This document shows positions 21,737 to 33,520 of a DNA stretch of 64,000 bases, piece after piece. This DNA is from Polytrichum commune (Eukaryota; Streptophyta; Polytrichopsida; Polytrichales; Polytrichaceae), in assembly GCA_950295325.1 (NCBI GenBank), contig OX485804.1:21392001-21456000 (forward strand). The letters run 5' to 3'. Numbering within the stretch: the stretch's first letter is position 1; every line of letters starts with the position of its first letter. Position numbers and translations under genes: made by a program. Below the pieces are notes generated by a model. That model saw only the letters and a program-made list of their open reading frames with translations. It had not been told where the DNA came from and did no database searches.

Positions 21737-23479
21737 TTGTGAAGAGCATGAGCTTGCATATAGTGTGGCCCATAAGTTGTTGGGGGTCAAGGTTAGACAC
21801 CCACCTCTTTGAGTTGGGCCCCATCCCATTGCCCAATATGAAAATGCTATCATTTCTATTTATATATTTCTGTTTTATTTTATTTTAGGCTACATTGATT
21901 ATCTCAATTAGTGTGTGTTGCTATTTGGAGTTATGCAATGCAATAATGCTTTACTCAAGAGTTTAATTTTTATTAATGATAGTTCAATAGGGTTGAGATA
22001 AGCAATAGGTTGAGAATTGATTGCTTGTTACGTATGAACCGGTTGAGTTTGAGAAATAGCCCGTTCAAATTCAAGACTTCAAGAGAATTTACCATTCAAT
22101 ATAAAGGAATATAGAATTATCCTCACTTTAACAAACAAAAACCAATAGTTGTCAACATGTAACCGGTTGGTCTTGGAAACACTAGTATCTCAACCAATGT
22201 GTATGTCTCACAAATTTGAGTTGTAGTTCAACTACAAATCCAAAGTGTCACTTGACGTTTTCAAAACCAAAAATGAATGTCAATTGACATCTACATTTTC
22301 TTCTAAAATGTCACCTCAATGTCACATGCCCAGTAGAATGTGTCATTTCAATTTCTAAAGTGTCAATTGACGTATGATTTTTTTCTTCAAAAGTCACACT
22401 ACATGTCAAATTCTAAATTTTGCGTGTCAATTAACATGCATTTTATTTTTGTGCAAGCTTTTGCATGTCAAATGTCAAAAACTTTGTCAAAAATACACAC
22501 TGATCTCAACGGGTTACGCCCAAAAAATCTCCCCTGGCCACTGCTGCTGCAGAAAAGTGGCGGGCTTGTATGGAAAGGCATTGATGAGAATGAACGTTCA
22601 CCAGTTGGCAGTGTACTAGGCTGCTGGGCTGGACACTGACGAAGTTGATTGGGAGGCCAATGCATGTTGCGGCCACGGCCTGACTAGTCGTACGCGGTCC
22701 CTGCAGTTAATGCCGTGATCGCTTATGAATGCAGCCATTAATTATGTGACAGTGGCGACCAGGTGTGTCAGCAGCCGTCAGGGCTCTGATGAAAGGGCCA
22801 CAGATATTGAGGAGGAGCAGGAGGAGGATGGACTTTTGATAAAAAAAAGAAAAGAAAAAAGGGAGGCTCCGCGTTATAACTTATCACTCGGGAATTTTGG
22901 CATTCCTCGGGAACATTCACCCTGCAGGAGTCAGGAATGCTCTCCCTGTGGCACAGTGAGTATATACTGTATATAACTGAGTTGTTGTGTACTGTAGGGT
23001 TACACTTTGTCTCAAATGACACGAAAGTCAGAGTAAGTTCTCAATCCTCTGGTAGTTTATATGTTATATATCACTGAAGTAATTATTGGGCCTGCTGCAT
23101 GCATGGCACTGTTTTTTGGCCTGCATATTATTGTATAATAGTCTTATATATGCTATATATCGCTGCCAGTGGAGGTAATTAAGCGCCTGGAGTATGTTAC
23201 TGCAGGCAATTAGGAGGGCGTGGATTGCTGTCACCATGCATGCATTGTCATTGGTGGGTGCGTAGAAGAACATGGTCTAACTGCAGGGATGGACTAATTA
23301 ATTAACGGCGCTAATTAATCTTGCAGTAATTAGTACGCAGTTAAGTTATGTGCAGTCAAGGGTAATGACAAAAGAGGCTGAGTTGATATGTCAAGGACCA
23401 GCTTGCTCATCAGCTCATGAGTAGTGGATTGCTTATCAACCCATTAAGCAAGTGACAACTGAGTCTGCACGACCATGAC
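21737..23479. repeat. Tract apparently identical to 38943-40685
   Basis: Read against copy B at a constant offset of 17206, this 1.74-kb tract shows no difference that I can find; five short frames in different frames and strands give identical proteins in both copies. It includes a decayed M1 MITE arm (21892-22000), the region of TGTCAATTGACAT-like phrases (22250-22480) and most of unit R. Differences begin at 23480 (T versus G) and to the left of 21417. None of its short frames is recognised as a gene. Confidence 0.85.
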
Positions 23480-23560
23480 TCAGACTGTGTCAGCCATGCA
23501 CACGTACTGCAGTGCAGTCACGGGCAGTACCAGAACTGCAACAGCGCTCACGTGCCCACT
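22725..23560. repeat. Unit R of the duplicated non-coding unit, copy A
   Basis: A diverged direct repeat of unit L. Shared blocks, in order: CGTTATAACTTATCAC, GGAACATTCACCCTGCAGGA, GCCTGCTGCATGCATGGCAC, TCGCTGCCAGTGGAGGTAAT, AGGAGGGCGTGGATTGCT, CACACGTACTGCAGTGCAGT. An extra 120 bp around 22950-23060 is present only in R. No open frame is conserved between L and R, so the conserved blocks are not a protein-coding gene by this test. Confidence 0.8.
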
Positions 23561-23703
23561 GCCCAACGCTCCACGCGTCATGCCACCAGGAACACAGTAC
23601 ACAGCCCACTACACAATGCACTTTGATGGTCCTGGCACTCTGACTCCGGCCTTATCTAGTATGGCATGTAGTCCCCAACGAACAAAGCGCTGAGCGTAGT
23701 TTC

Positions 23704-24814
23704 TAGTGGTGATTTTTCACAAGGTCCCTAACATGTCCAGGGACATGTTCATAAAAATAAAACATTTCCAGTGAACGGGTTCTTAGAAAATGAACCAGTT
23801 TTTGAACGTGCCAAATGCACTTTGGACATGTTCTAATTTTTTTTTGATAATTGTTTTCAAAAAATAAACAATATAAATATCAATTACATTATATCATATA
23901 TGACATGTGAATATAAGCATAATGCAATCAAACCACTAATACCCAATCATAATATCAATCTTGAAGTGCTTGATTCATCTTCATACATTAATTCATCAAC
24001 CACAAATTTAGAACCTTTTTAACATAATGTCAAAGATTATAATTGAAGTTAAACTTAGCAATTGAATAAGAAGTAGTATATATAAACATGTTCAAAAATG
24101 TAAAAGTAAAGAGCTACTTACCCTTCAAAGAAGTGGATGAATTCTTCTACCCTTCATGTTTTTCCAAACAAGCATCACTGCATTCCAATTGATGTTTTCA
24201 ACTGGAATATTTGCACATGAAATGCGCATCAAAGCATCTAAAGTCTCTAACTTCAAACTAGTACGTAGATGACTTTTGATTAGGTTTTGTTTAGGAAAAC
24301 CCCTCTTGTAGAGGGAATGCGGGTGGTGACAGATAGACGATGACGGGTGATGGAAACACCTTGAGGATGGAGTGTGGTGAAAGAAATGGGAGATTGAAGG
24401 ACAAGAAATAAAAAGAAATGATGGTGGCAGAGGAAATTAGAATGGGGTGTACTGGAAAGATGAGAATCGATAGCAAAAGACAGATAACTGACGGGCATTG
24501 AAGGCATAATTTGTCAAGATCCTATGGTTTCCAAGTGCAACCAGTCACATGTCAACATCTTTCGGTTTTTTTGTTTTTTTGTCTTTTTAAAAAAAATTTA
24601 CCAACATTGTAAGAGACTTATTTTTTTACCTCTTGCGGGACGGGTATTTTCATTTTCAAACCGCTTTTGGGACATGTCGTTTTTTCTTTAACCTTTCCAT
24701 GGACGGGTTGATTTAGAAATTACCCGGTTTTGGGACGGGTTGCAATTTTTTTTGCCTTTCAATTCAAGGTTTTTGGACATGGACGGGCAAAAGCTTTGTG
24801 AAAAATCAGCCCTG
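23704..24814. mobile_element. hAT element, family H1, copy A, 1111 bp
   Basis: Flanked by an exact 8-bp target duplication GTAGTTTC (23696-23703 and 24815-24822). The left end is TAGTGGTGATTTTTCACAAG and the complement of the right end is CAGGGCTGATTTTTCACAAA, the CAGNG start of hAT elements with one terminal base changed. Subterminal regions repeat (G)GACGGGTT and GGACATGT. Copy H1-B lies at 59929-60930. Only the outer parts match; the middle (about 23850-24525) is different. No hAT transposase is visible. Confidence 0.9.
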
Positions 24815-24822
24815 GTAGTTTC

Positions 24823-26040
24823 TACTATGATAAATTGTTGGGTATATGTAGTCTCTAGTCTACAAGAGTAAGATAATTTTAATGTCCTAAAAACACATCG
24901 TTTGGATATTGTATACAAAAGTTACAAGGGTTCGAAATTACATTTGTAGGTGATCTAAAACCATCACCTGTATCATGCTTCAGAAGGTGGACATTACCCA
25001 GATGGTGAAACTTTGAATGTGAAAATTTTAATTCATGAAGCCCTAAAAATTCCAAAATGTGGCTCAACTTTATATAGGTAGGTAATTTTTTTTAATAATT
25101 TGGTTCCCACCTGTGGATATTGAAATTGCATTGCACTCCAATAAGCTTCCAATCACAAAATGTTGTGAACAATTTTTTTACAAATGCACTTAAATGTAGA
25201 ATACCAAGATGAGATCTTCAAAACTCATCATTAAAAGAAATGCACAAAAACAAATGGCTAGATCTGGTTTTGGACATTCCTTTCATGACCTTAACTATTT
25301 TGAACTAGATTTTTTTTTTCATATTCCTTAAATTCATTTAAAACTTAAGGTCATAATCAAATGATTTTCTAGAACATCTTCAAATCATGTAGTTTTATTG
25401 TATTTAATTCTTTTTTGTTAATCACTTGTTCATTTTCATCACTTGCACTTCACTTGCACCATCTTCTAGAATATGTAGACTTCCTTGAGATTATTTTGAT
25501 CAACATAGTTTGCCTGGCTAGGTAGGTCATAATTTTTTCTAAATATTTATGATTTTTTTTTTCACAAATTTCAAAGTTTGTATATAGCCTAGGGGTGAAG
25601 TCTTCATTGGAAACCTAAATGATGTGTGTGGATTACTATGAGATTAAGCCCCCAATATACGAGAAGTCTATAGACAAACACTAACGTATACGTTCTAACT
25701 GAAGGCTAGAAATTGAATTCATGTATTTACACAAAGCTTTTTCACTTTAATGTAATGAATGCCTTCACTACATATACATGGACTATTACCATATGACAAC
25801 ATTAGATGAAAGTAACACATCTATCATCAAGTTTCCTTTAAACCTTAGGGCCCCCTTTTGCACATCATATTTCTTAACAACCTTTTTGGATGTACACACT
25901 AGAGAAAAGTAATACCTTTCCATTAATTATGTTATGTAAGCTAATGCCTCAAATAATACCCCTTCGTATACTCATATTAGTTTGAAGGTGGTATGAACAA
26001 TTCATCCTCTGGGGTATATAGTTTTGAATCATTAACACTT
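24823..26040. repeat. Repeat-derived DNA related to 57.4-61.3 kb
   Basis: No gene is seen. 25160-25520 matches the complement of about 59080-59400 (shared AAGATGAGATCTTCAAAA, and a phrase ending GTAGACTT). 25583-25800 matches 61134-61330 and 57436-57530 in direct sense (shared TCTTCATTGGAAACCTAAAT). The original element type is unknown. Confidence 0.6.
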
Positions 26041-27060
26041 AAACATATACAAGGATCAAAAGTTGTCCACTACATTGGGTTTTGCACCCATTAGAAGAAT
26101 CTATAGAATGTACCTCAAATTGATGGTTAGAAAAACCAAAAGATATTAACATGTCACCAATTTTGTCCAAAATCCCTCTACTGTGGACCATTGGACCCAC
26201 ATGAGGGGTTTTTGGCACCAAATGGCTCCCAAAACTTGGTGGGAGGAATTGTCTCTCAAATATGGCCATCAACTCAACCCTTTCCTATATATATGTCGCC
26301 TCCTAAATCAAAAAATAAGACCTTGAATATGCTATTACATGTGCCAACTTGGTTGGATCCACATGAAGTGTATTTTCCTACAAAATGGGCTTTTACATAG
26401 CCTTTAGAAAAATACACACACAATTTATTTTCCATGTAGGCCACATGTCCACTAAATCTAATGAAAATGTAGATTCCACATGGTGGCAGGTACATTTTCA
26501 CTAGAATATGGTGGGCGCAGGGCCTACATGGAAACCAACCCTTATTATGATGGGATACTTGCCTCCCAACCATGATGGCCAAGACCACACCCCTTCATAT
26601 GTCGCCTCCCACTTAGTTTAATACAATGGAGGTTAAAGAAGTTGGTATGATTGTCATGACCTTTGGGGAGGAGGGGATCCGCATGATGGGGTTTTTGAAT
26701 GAAAAGTGGCTCCCAAAAATTGTCGAAAATCATGCCTCCCAATCACAACCAGCCCCTCAACCCTTTGAGATGGTGGCTCCCAAGCCAAAATAAAATAAAA
26801 TCTTGTGCAATAAAATTGGTGCCACATTTACTGTAACTTGTAAGTTTGAGAAGTGTGGTAATTGCATACTACGATCATCCCATACAATGACCATAATGAC
26901 ATCTTCAACTATCATCTTGGTCATTTTGTGTCAGATGGTCGTGTCATGCAATTACCACATTCTACTAGTGTTGGGATGGGACTTACACGAAGGGCTCCCA
27001 AACTTGTTTAGAGACTTGCCTCCTGGTCATGGCAGCGCCTGACCACCAATGTTCAAGGTT
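26041..27060. repeat. Degenerate repeats with GGCTCCCAA and GCCTCCCA phrases
   Basis: Several loosely related segments of about 100-160 bp (near 26170, 26470, 26640, 26940) share phrases such as GGGGTTTTTG, TGGCTCCCAAAA and CTCAACCCTTT. The frames listed here (for example 26274-26588 on the minus strand) give no recognisable protein. They look like old, scrambled tandem or inverted duplicates. Confidence 0.45.
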
Positions 27061-28921
27061 GAAGTCCATCCATGCATTCAAACTGATGGCTACCATTGAG
27101 AATGCACTTCATTGCTTCTTCACAAAACCAACTTCTAATTCTATAGTTCCTTGTCAACGTGCTATAAAAACTTTTTGAAAGAAATACTTTTTTCAATATT
27201 GACAAGCATGGTCATGTAAGCAACAATTTTCTCTTGGGTAAAGTAGTGAAGGACATTTTTGTTGTTAGTTGCCACTAGGACAATCTTTCAAAATACCTTA
27301 ATATTTAACTTTGTGATGGGCTCCAAAAAAAGAAGCCACCCTCCTTCGACAATCAAATTTGGAGTTGCCAACCCTTTGTCACCCAATAAAGCCTAAAGAC
27401 TATAGTATGACTCACCCCTTCAACTAGGTTATAAGTAAGTCTAGACTTATGCATGAATTTTGGACCTAATTATGAAATTTATAGATACTAGTACAAGACA
27501 TGGACTCAATGTCTTGTTGTAACGGATTTTTGTTGCATGCACACTAATGTGTTATTTGCAATAAATAAATAAATACACATGTAGAGTGATTATTTGATCC
27601 CATTGGTTTTGAAGATACTATGTATGATGTGGAGTTTCTAATCTTGTCTCCAAAATAATTTGACCTTTCCATGTAAAAGTTTTCCCAACCATGAAATAAA
27701 CTAAAAGATGATGGTAAATAATTTGACCTTTCCATGAGGTAAATAAATAACACAAATAGCCCTTTGCTATGTTTTTGGTTGCCTAAAAATGACAAATGTA
27801 CATTAAATTGACATGAATCTTGAAAAGACATTCACTTCCACCCAAAAAATTTGTAAACTATGTGTTGAAAACAAGACAGACAAATATAGAGGACAAAAGT
27901 GAGATTGACTAACTTTGGTTTAACTATAATTTTGGAATATATTTCTCCACATGTGAGAAATTGGCTTGGTGGTGTAATCCGAGTCCCTCTTGAGTCCAAG
28001 CTCCAAGTCCCAACCGTGGCGATATAATATTTTTAGGAGCCAATGGCAATTTGATAGATTGCCATGACCCCTAGTTTTGTGTTAGATCTACCAATTTTGA
28101 ATGGGATGAACACAATATCCAGTAGACCATGAAACATTATCCACTTAGTGCCATGTAGGATGTCATGTAGAGTTTTCATCCTAATTGAAAGTCTGGTAAA
28201 CTTTTCATCTGGGTGAACTTGGACCTACTCCGGCTAATTGATCAATTACATAATTTGTATAATATGGGTCAAGGGCCTTTAAGGTCTATTGTAAAGTGAC
28301 CCTTAGAAAGTACATTGATATCACCTACTAATGTGGTTTATTATTTGGAGTTAAGTGATGCTATATACACCAACACCTCACCCAAAACCAACACTCTTTA
28401 AATGCCTCCCAATCACCAACACTCTATTACCTTGAACCATTCCCCATGGTCTACGTAGAAGTGCCCAGATACATGAACTGACCGTTTTATGTGCCATTAG
28501 TGGCACCACCTCATATTGGTCTTCATCACCTTCATGTAGGGTAGGTAACGGGCTCCACTCTATCTCAAGTTGGTTCAAGGTGGATTTAGAGTGGCTTGTC
28601 GGTGCCCATTCTAACCATTCTATTCATGAAGGAAAGGGGGGGAGGGGGGGGGGAGAGGGAATTCCAAGCATTCTATTCACAAGGCCAAGGAGATAGGACG
28701 TCATACATGAGGACCTAGGGTTTGGTTTATGAAAGAGAATGGTTTTGACTTTGAAGATTTATCAAGTATTCAATTAGGCTATTTTCTTCTTCGTCCTTAT
28801 GCCTATGTTTAGCCCAAATGCTAATATAAGAATGCATCTTTTTTATATCAACCACATAGCCGTATGTATGTGCAATAGCTTAAAGTGTTGGTTTAAGCAC
28901 CTTTCCTTTCATCTTTCTTAA
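27061..28921. other. Intergenic DNA without a recognised gene
   Basis: AT-rich sequence with a local duplication of AATAATTTGACCTTTCCATG (27652 and 27718). A G-rich run lies at 28637-28659. A decayed M1 arm (TTATTATTTGGAGTTAAGTG) is at about 28333. No gene is seen. Confidence 0.5.
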
Positions 28922-29650
28922 ACCAAGCCCTCAAAACTCCCCAAAATTCTCCCAGCTGAAGGAAACAGTTGATTTACACCTCATATGACGCGAGCGTAAT
29001 GTACATGCCCATGCCATGATATACTGTAATTGCTTGCAACCCTGAAGGTTCCGGACACAGCCTTGCCGTACTTGGGTCATGCCCTATAAGAAAGAATGAG
29101 CAGAAGACATTGGCATTGTGTCGCTCATTTGTGTGGGGAAGTTCTGAGGTCTAACAGTTAGTGAGTGCCACAAGTCTAGCTCTTGCATTTGCTCATGCCT
29201 TGAAGGTTGCCAAGCCTAGTTGGAAGCAGAATGTGCTCCAGGTCCTCATCTCATTTTCCAGTGTGTGCCCACGACCTTCCGTTGCCCACTATTCTCTAAC
29301 ATTGCCACTTGGTAGGATGACACCAAGACCATCGCGACAAGCGCTGTGATTAGTGCAAATGCAATCAATCGCAGGGGTTCACCTCATGATTGTGATATTG
29401 ATGTAATTCTACCAAGTTGCAATAGTTAGAGCATGTTGGGTGATGACATGTTGTTTATGAAGATTTCCATGCTTAAGGTGGAAGCAACGACGGGCGGAGC
29501 AGTTCTTGATCAAGTGCTCAAATGGTGAGAGCTGACTAACATTTTCAGCAAATGCTTTCACTTTTGTTGCGATCTGGCACATGGTGTCCTTTGAGATCCT
29601 GGTAGAGCTTGTGTGTACATGTGCAAATCAAGAAGCCAGATGAATGTTGT
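28922..29650. repeat. Repeat segment a, first copy
   Basis: About 730 bp repeated at 29969-30685. Shared phrases include ACATTGCCACTTGGTAGGAT, GGACACAGCC and CAAATGGTGAGAGCTGACTA. Spacing between copies is about 1.04 kb. The frame 29161-29349 lies here and is not conserved in the second copy, so I do not call a gene. Confidence 0.75.
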
Positions 29651-29654
29651 GTGC

Positions 29655-29965
29655 ATTAGTCTTAATATGTGTGCATTAGTTTGATAGCACAACACTGGAA
29701 TGTAATATGCTATATTTCAAGTGACCATGAGAGTTGATTACTTTCCTATGATTCAACTTTAGAAAGGGGGTGTCTGGCAAGTGGAACTGCACATTGGGAG
29801 ATATATTGTGGTTCCTTGGGCTCTCCATTCACAAATGTGGTTGAATAATCAGCTTGTGGTTAAATTGTGTTGGCAATTTTTTGTTTTGTGTGCACTCCAA
29901 CATTTTGTAACTGAGACAAGGTGAAAATTTGTGAATGTGAGTGGCAGAGGACAGATGAGGTCTTT
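29655..29965. repeat. Repeat segment b, first copy
   Basis: Matches 31450-31745 from GTCTTAATATGTGTGCATTA to CTGAGTGGCAGAGGAC-like sequence. Both copies end in a phrase ...GGACRGATGAGGTCT. Confidence 0.7.
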
Positions 29966-29968
29966 CCA

Positions 29969-30685
29969 AACAAGCCTCAAAATTCCCCAAAAATTCCACC
30001 AGCCGAAGAAACAGTTGATTCAGGCCTCAGCTGACCTGAGCATAAGGTACATGCACGGGTCATAAGGTACATGCACGCGCGACAATACAATTGCCTGCAA
30101 CCCTCACTGTTTTGGACACAGCCTTTCCGTACTTGGGCTATATCCTTTAAGAAAGCACAAGCAAAAGATATTTGCATTGTATCTCTGATTTGTTAGTGCA
30201 TGCCACAAGTGTAGCTCTTGCATTTGCTCATGCCTTGAAAGTTGCCAAGCCTAGTTGAAAGCAGGACGTCTTCCAGGTCTTCATCTCAGTTTCCGGTGTG
30301 CCCACGACCTTCCGTTGCCGGCCATTCTCTAACATTGCCACTTGGTAGGATGACATCAAAACCAACGCGACAAGCATTGTGATTAGTGCAAACGCAATCA
30401 ATCGAAGATTTCATGTCATGATTGTGATATTGGTGTAATTCTACCAGGTGGCAATAGTTAGAGCATGTTGGGTAATGACATGTTGTTTTTGAAGATTGCC
30501 ATGCTTGCGGTGGAAGCTTAGCAACCGGTGGACCAGTCCTTGATCAAGAGCTCAAATGGTGAGAGCTGACTAAGCTTTTCAGAAAATGCTTTCACTGTTG
30601 TTGCCATCCGGCCCATGGTGACCTTTGAGATCCCGGTAGAGCTTGTGTTTACAAGTGCACATGAAAAAGCTAGCTTGATGGTGAA
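29969..30685. repeat. Repeat segment a, second copy
   Basis: Direct, diverged copy of 28922-29650 with small insertions and deletions. The repeated phrase CATAAGGTACATGCACG (30032 and 30060) is a local duplication inside this copy. Confidence 0.75.
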
Positions 30686-31449
30686 GGTAACATCAATATT
30701 AACCCTGCAAGCACCAAAATGGAGTCATGGCTTGAGGTTGTGCAATGTGCAAGTTTAGGATTGGCAGATTTGGAAAATTATATATCATGCATCTATGAAG
30801 GAGATGCTTGGGTATGCGCTGTGCAGATTGTAGCATTCAAGTTTGTGTGTGCAGGTAATTTTTTAGATTTTAAGTAGCTGCAGTGTCTGAGTTTCCTTCA
30901 ATGATTGCCTGGACCTTGTAACTTAGAGCATGTGGTAGGACTTTAGTGACTAGTCAAGTGATAAACTTATGTATCTGACAAGAACAAAGATTTTTCAGGT
31001 TTGTTGTTGAAGCTGGTTGGTGTTGGGCCAACTTGCCTCTTGATAATGGTTATGGGATGCTTGCATGACCCACTTCACTTCAATTGGATGTCTTCAATTT
31101 GGTAAGTTTTGGGCCCTCTAAGAAAATTTATGCATGTCATGTAATTGGAGGGCTTTCTTTGTTTGTGCATCATGTCTATTAGAACATGTCATCTCCCAAT
31201 CTGAGAGTTGCAAGGGGTTTGTCTCTTTGGATCTCCTGGCCATGGCCTCCCACTAGCAACCTTTCTCCAAGTGTATGTGAAACTAATCTCTTTATTGCAG
31301 TTCCTTGCTATGATTTCTTCTGGGATCTGTTCATTGATTCTCCAATGTTCATCCCTGACAATGTCTCAATCTTGGCCACAAAGTCTGATTTGGTGCTCAT
31401 GCAAGTTTTTTCACTTCTGTGGAGCCATGCCATCCTGGTTATTCTCTCT

Positions 31450-31745
31450 CGAAGTCACTAGTCTTAATATGTGTGCATTAGACTAGTAGCACAACATTAG
31501 AATGTAATATGCTATATGTCAAGTGGCCATGACAGTTGATTGTTTCACTGAAATTTGCCTGAAGAAGTGGTTGTGTACTAGCAGGACTACATATTGTGAG
31601 TTGTAGTGTGGTTCCTTGAGCCTTCCATTCATCTTGTGTTTGACTTGTGTTAGTAATTGATGCTTTGTGTGCACTCATTTTAACAATTTGTAACTGGGAT
31701 TTGTGGGGGAAATTCGTGAATGTGAGTAGAGGACGGATGAGGTCT
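31450..31745. repeat. Repeat segment b, second copy
   Basis: Diverged copy of 29655-29965. The preceding stretch (30690-31449) has no match to segment a, but a phrase at about 31208-31250 (GGATCTCCTGGCCATGGCCT) recurs at about 48367, which links it to the 48-kb region. Confidence 0.65.
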
Positions 31746-32169
31746 GGTAACCACCACCAAGTGTATCATCGTCATCTGGTAAATTTCTGGTGAGCATGGA
31801 TATACCACTTCACTTGAATGGGCTCTGTGCTTATGTTGACTTCTAAGGGGGTATGTTTTTGTATCAAGTCTCAAAACGTTTGATTACACTTTTAGTGTCA
31901 CAGCTGATGCCTGCCAATCATAAGAAATGTTCGTCATGCCTCAGTGAGTGCCATGGCTCATACCAGGTTCAATAGGTCTAATTGGCTAACAATTAAATGT
32001 GAGACACGATTTATAATACTGCAAGATTATCCGATTGATTCACCAACTTGGAGATGTGTACCTTATGAGTACATGATTTTGCAAACTGACTCCTCTCTTT
32101 GTGTTTGCATTATGTAGGTCCTGTGCAATGAAGTCTACTACGTTTTCTAAGTCAAGGGCTCCAAGACAT

Positions 32170-33520
32170 GCTCCCATTTAGTAGAGGGTGGGGATGGAAT
32201 TTTCGATTCTGATCATCTAGAGCTTGGCATGCCTCCCAAAGTTATTCATGGTGATCCAAGTCGAAAATTATAGCCCCTTCCTCCACCACTTGAAATGTCA
32301 TAAATGTTGACGGACATCTTACGGATTCTCACATTTAGTCAAGGACGGGGCTGGAAATTCCGAATCAGATTATTAGAGCTTGGCTGGCCTAGTCAATTCT
32401 TGATGATCTGAGTCGGAATTTTTGGCCCCATCCTTCACCACTTGAAACTGGACTCCGTCGACGGACATCCACCCAATCAATCCCTGGGTACTCTCAACCT
32501 GAATTACATTGATTGAGATGCTTACATTTAGTAGAGGATGGGGGAGGGATCTCCCATCCAAAATTGTCTGGAAAGCAGCTTGCCTACAAGGTTCCTCATG
32601 ATGATCTAGGATAGGAAAATTTCCCATCCTCCACCACTTGAAGATTGAACAGGCAACCAACCAATTCACACAATTGGCGAAGCACATTTCATACCAAGCC
32701 TGGTCATATTGAAGGTCAGCTCAAGAAGACTTTGAGGTTTGACAATCACTTTGTACATGCAAAATTATATGACATCCTTTTGCACTCTTAAAGCGTGTTA
32801 AGATATGGAGAGTGTGTCTTTGCAATTCTTCTTGCTCTAGAGATAAGTCCAGCAAACTTGTTGAAGGGAATAAAACGGATGTTGGAGGTCACTGGGTCCC
32901 AGGTTTTTAAAGGTCCTGGATTACTTCATTTTGGTGAAGTCTACTAGGATGATTGTTCTTTCTTACAGATCATGATTGACCCAACCCTGCAATTTGATAA
33001 ACATTCATATTCCCTAAACATTCCACAATTTGAGTATATGAATGTTTGCCAATATTGCTGACTGATGTGACCCACATACATTTGCTTCTTGTGACTTTCA
33101 GAATAAATTTTAAATTGCTCTCAAATTTTCACCAAAATTAGGATGATCTCACAAATTAGGGCTTGCCATGGCATCCATTGACAATACGGATTTTTCAGGT
33201 GGAAATATAACGCAGCTTCAGCAACTCCTGGGACTTGTAGGTTTTGTGTTCATGATACTCAACTTGCACCAATTTAGTCCACAACCAAACACACACATGA
33301 AGGAATTTGTTCCTGCAGACTTACTGTTCTAGTGATTCTACAAATCTTTTGCCACACAAACCCAAGCTGGAGGCTCTAAAGTGTGCTCCATTCAATGAGG
33401 ATGGGGCTGGAGTTTTAGATCTGGATCATCTGTACAGCTTGGCTGGCAGACGAGCTACCTCATGCTCACCCAAGTGGGAAATTCTAGCTCCACCCTTTGC
33501 CACTTGGAAAAATTGACAGC
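32170..33520. repeat. Degenerate repeat, four copies
   Basis: Four related segments of about 120-150 bp at 32170-32300, 32335-32470, 32523-32660 and 33395-33520. Each reads roughly: GAGGATGGGGCTGGA, a GATCATCT block, CTTGGC(T/A), a TCATG.TGATC block, then CCACCACTTG and a cluster like GACGGACATCC. The first three are spaced 165-190 bp; the fourth is 870 bp on. No long frame runs through them. Confidence 0.6.

Larger units (their letters stand above)
16172..24850. repeat. Segmental duplication, copy A
   Basis: Matches 36053-41296 (copy B) in the same orientation once later insertions are set aside. It starts at the shared phrase CACGAGTGTGGGCTCTAA and extends at least to GTAGTTTC at 23703, where a hAT inserted. 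Copy A alone holds Tigger-1, a solo LTR, an 898-bp pogo-type element, a 320-bp palindrome and the hAT. Within each copy two diverged ~0.9-kb units, L (16172-21178 with insertions) and R (22725-23560), repeat in direct order. Confidence 0.9.

Noticed and set aside
22340-23273. Protein genes conserved between 22.3-23.3 kb and 39.5-40.5 kb
   Set aside because: The frames are identical because the DNA is identical. The diverged L units do not keep the frames, and frames on both strands are equally conserved.
16172-23560. Units L and R as the two LTRs of one retrotransposon
   Set aside because: They have no TG...CA ends or target duplication, no primer site follows L, and the interior lacks retroelement genes.
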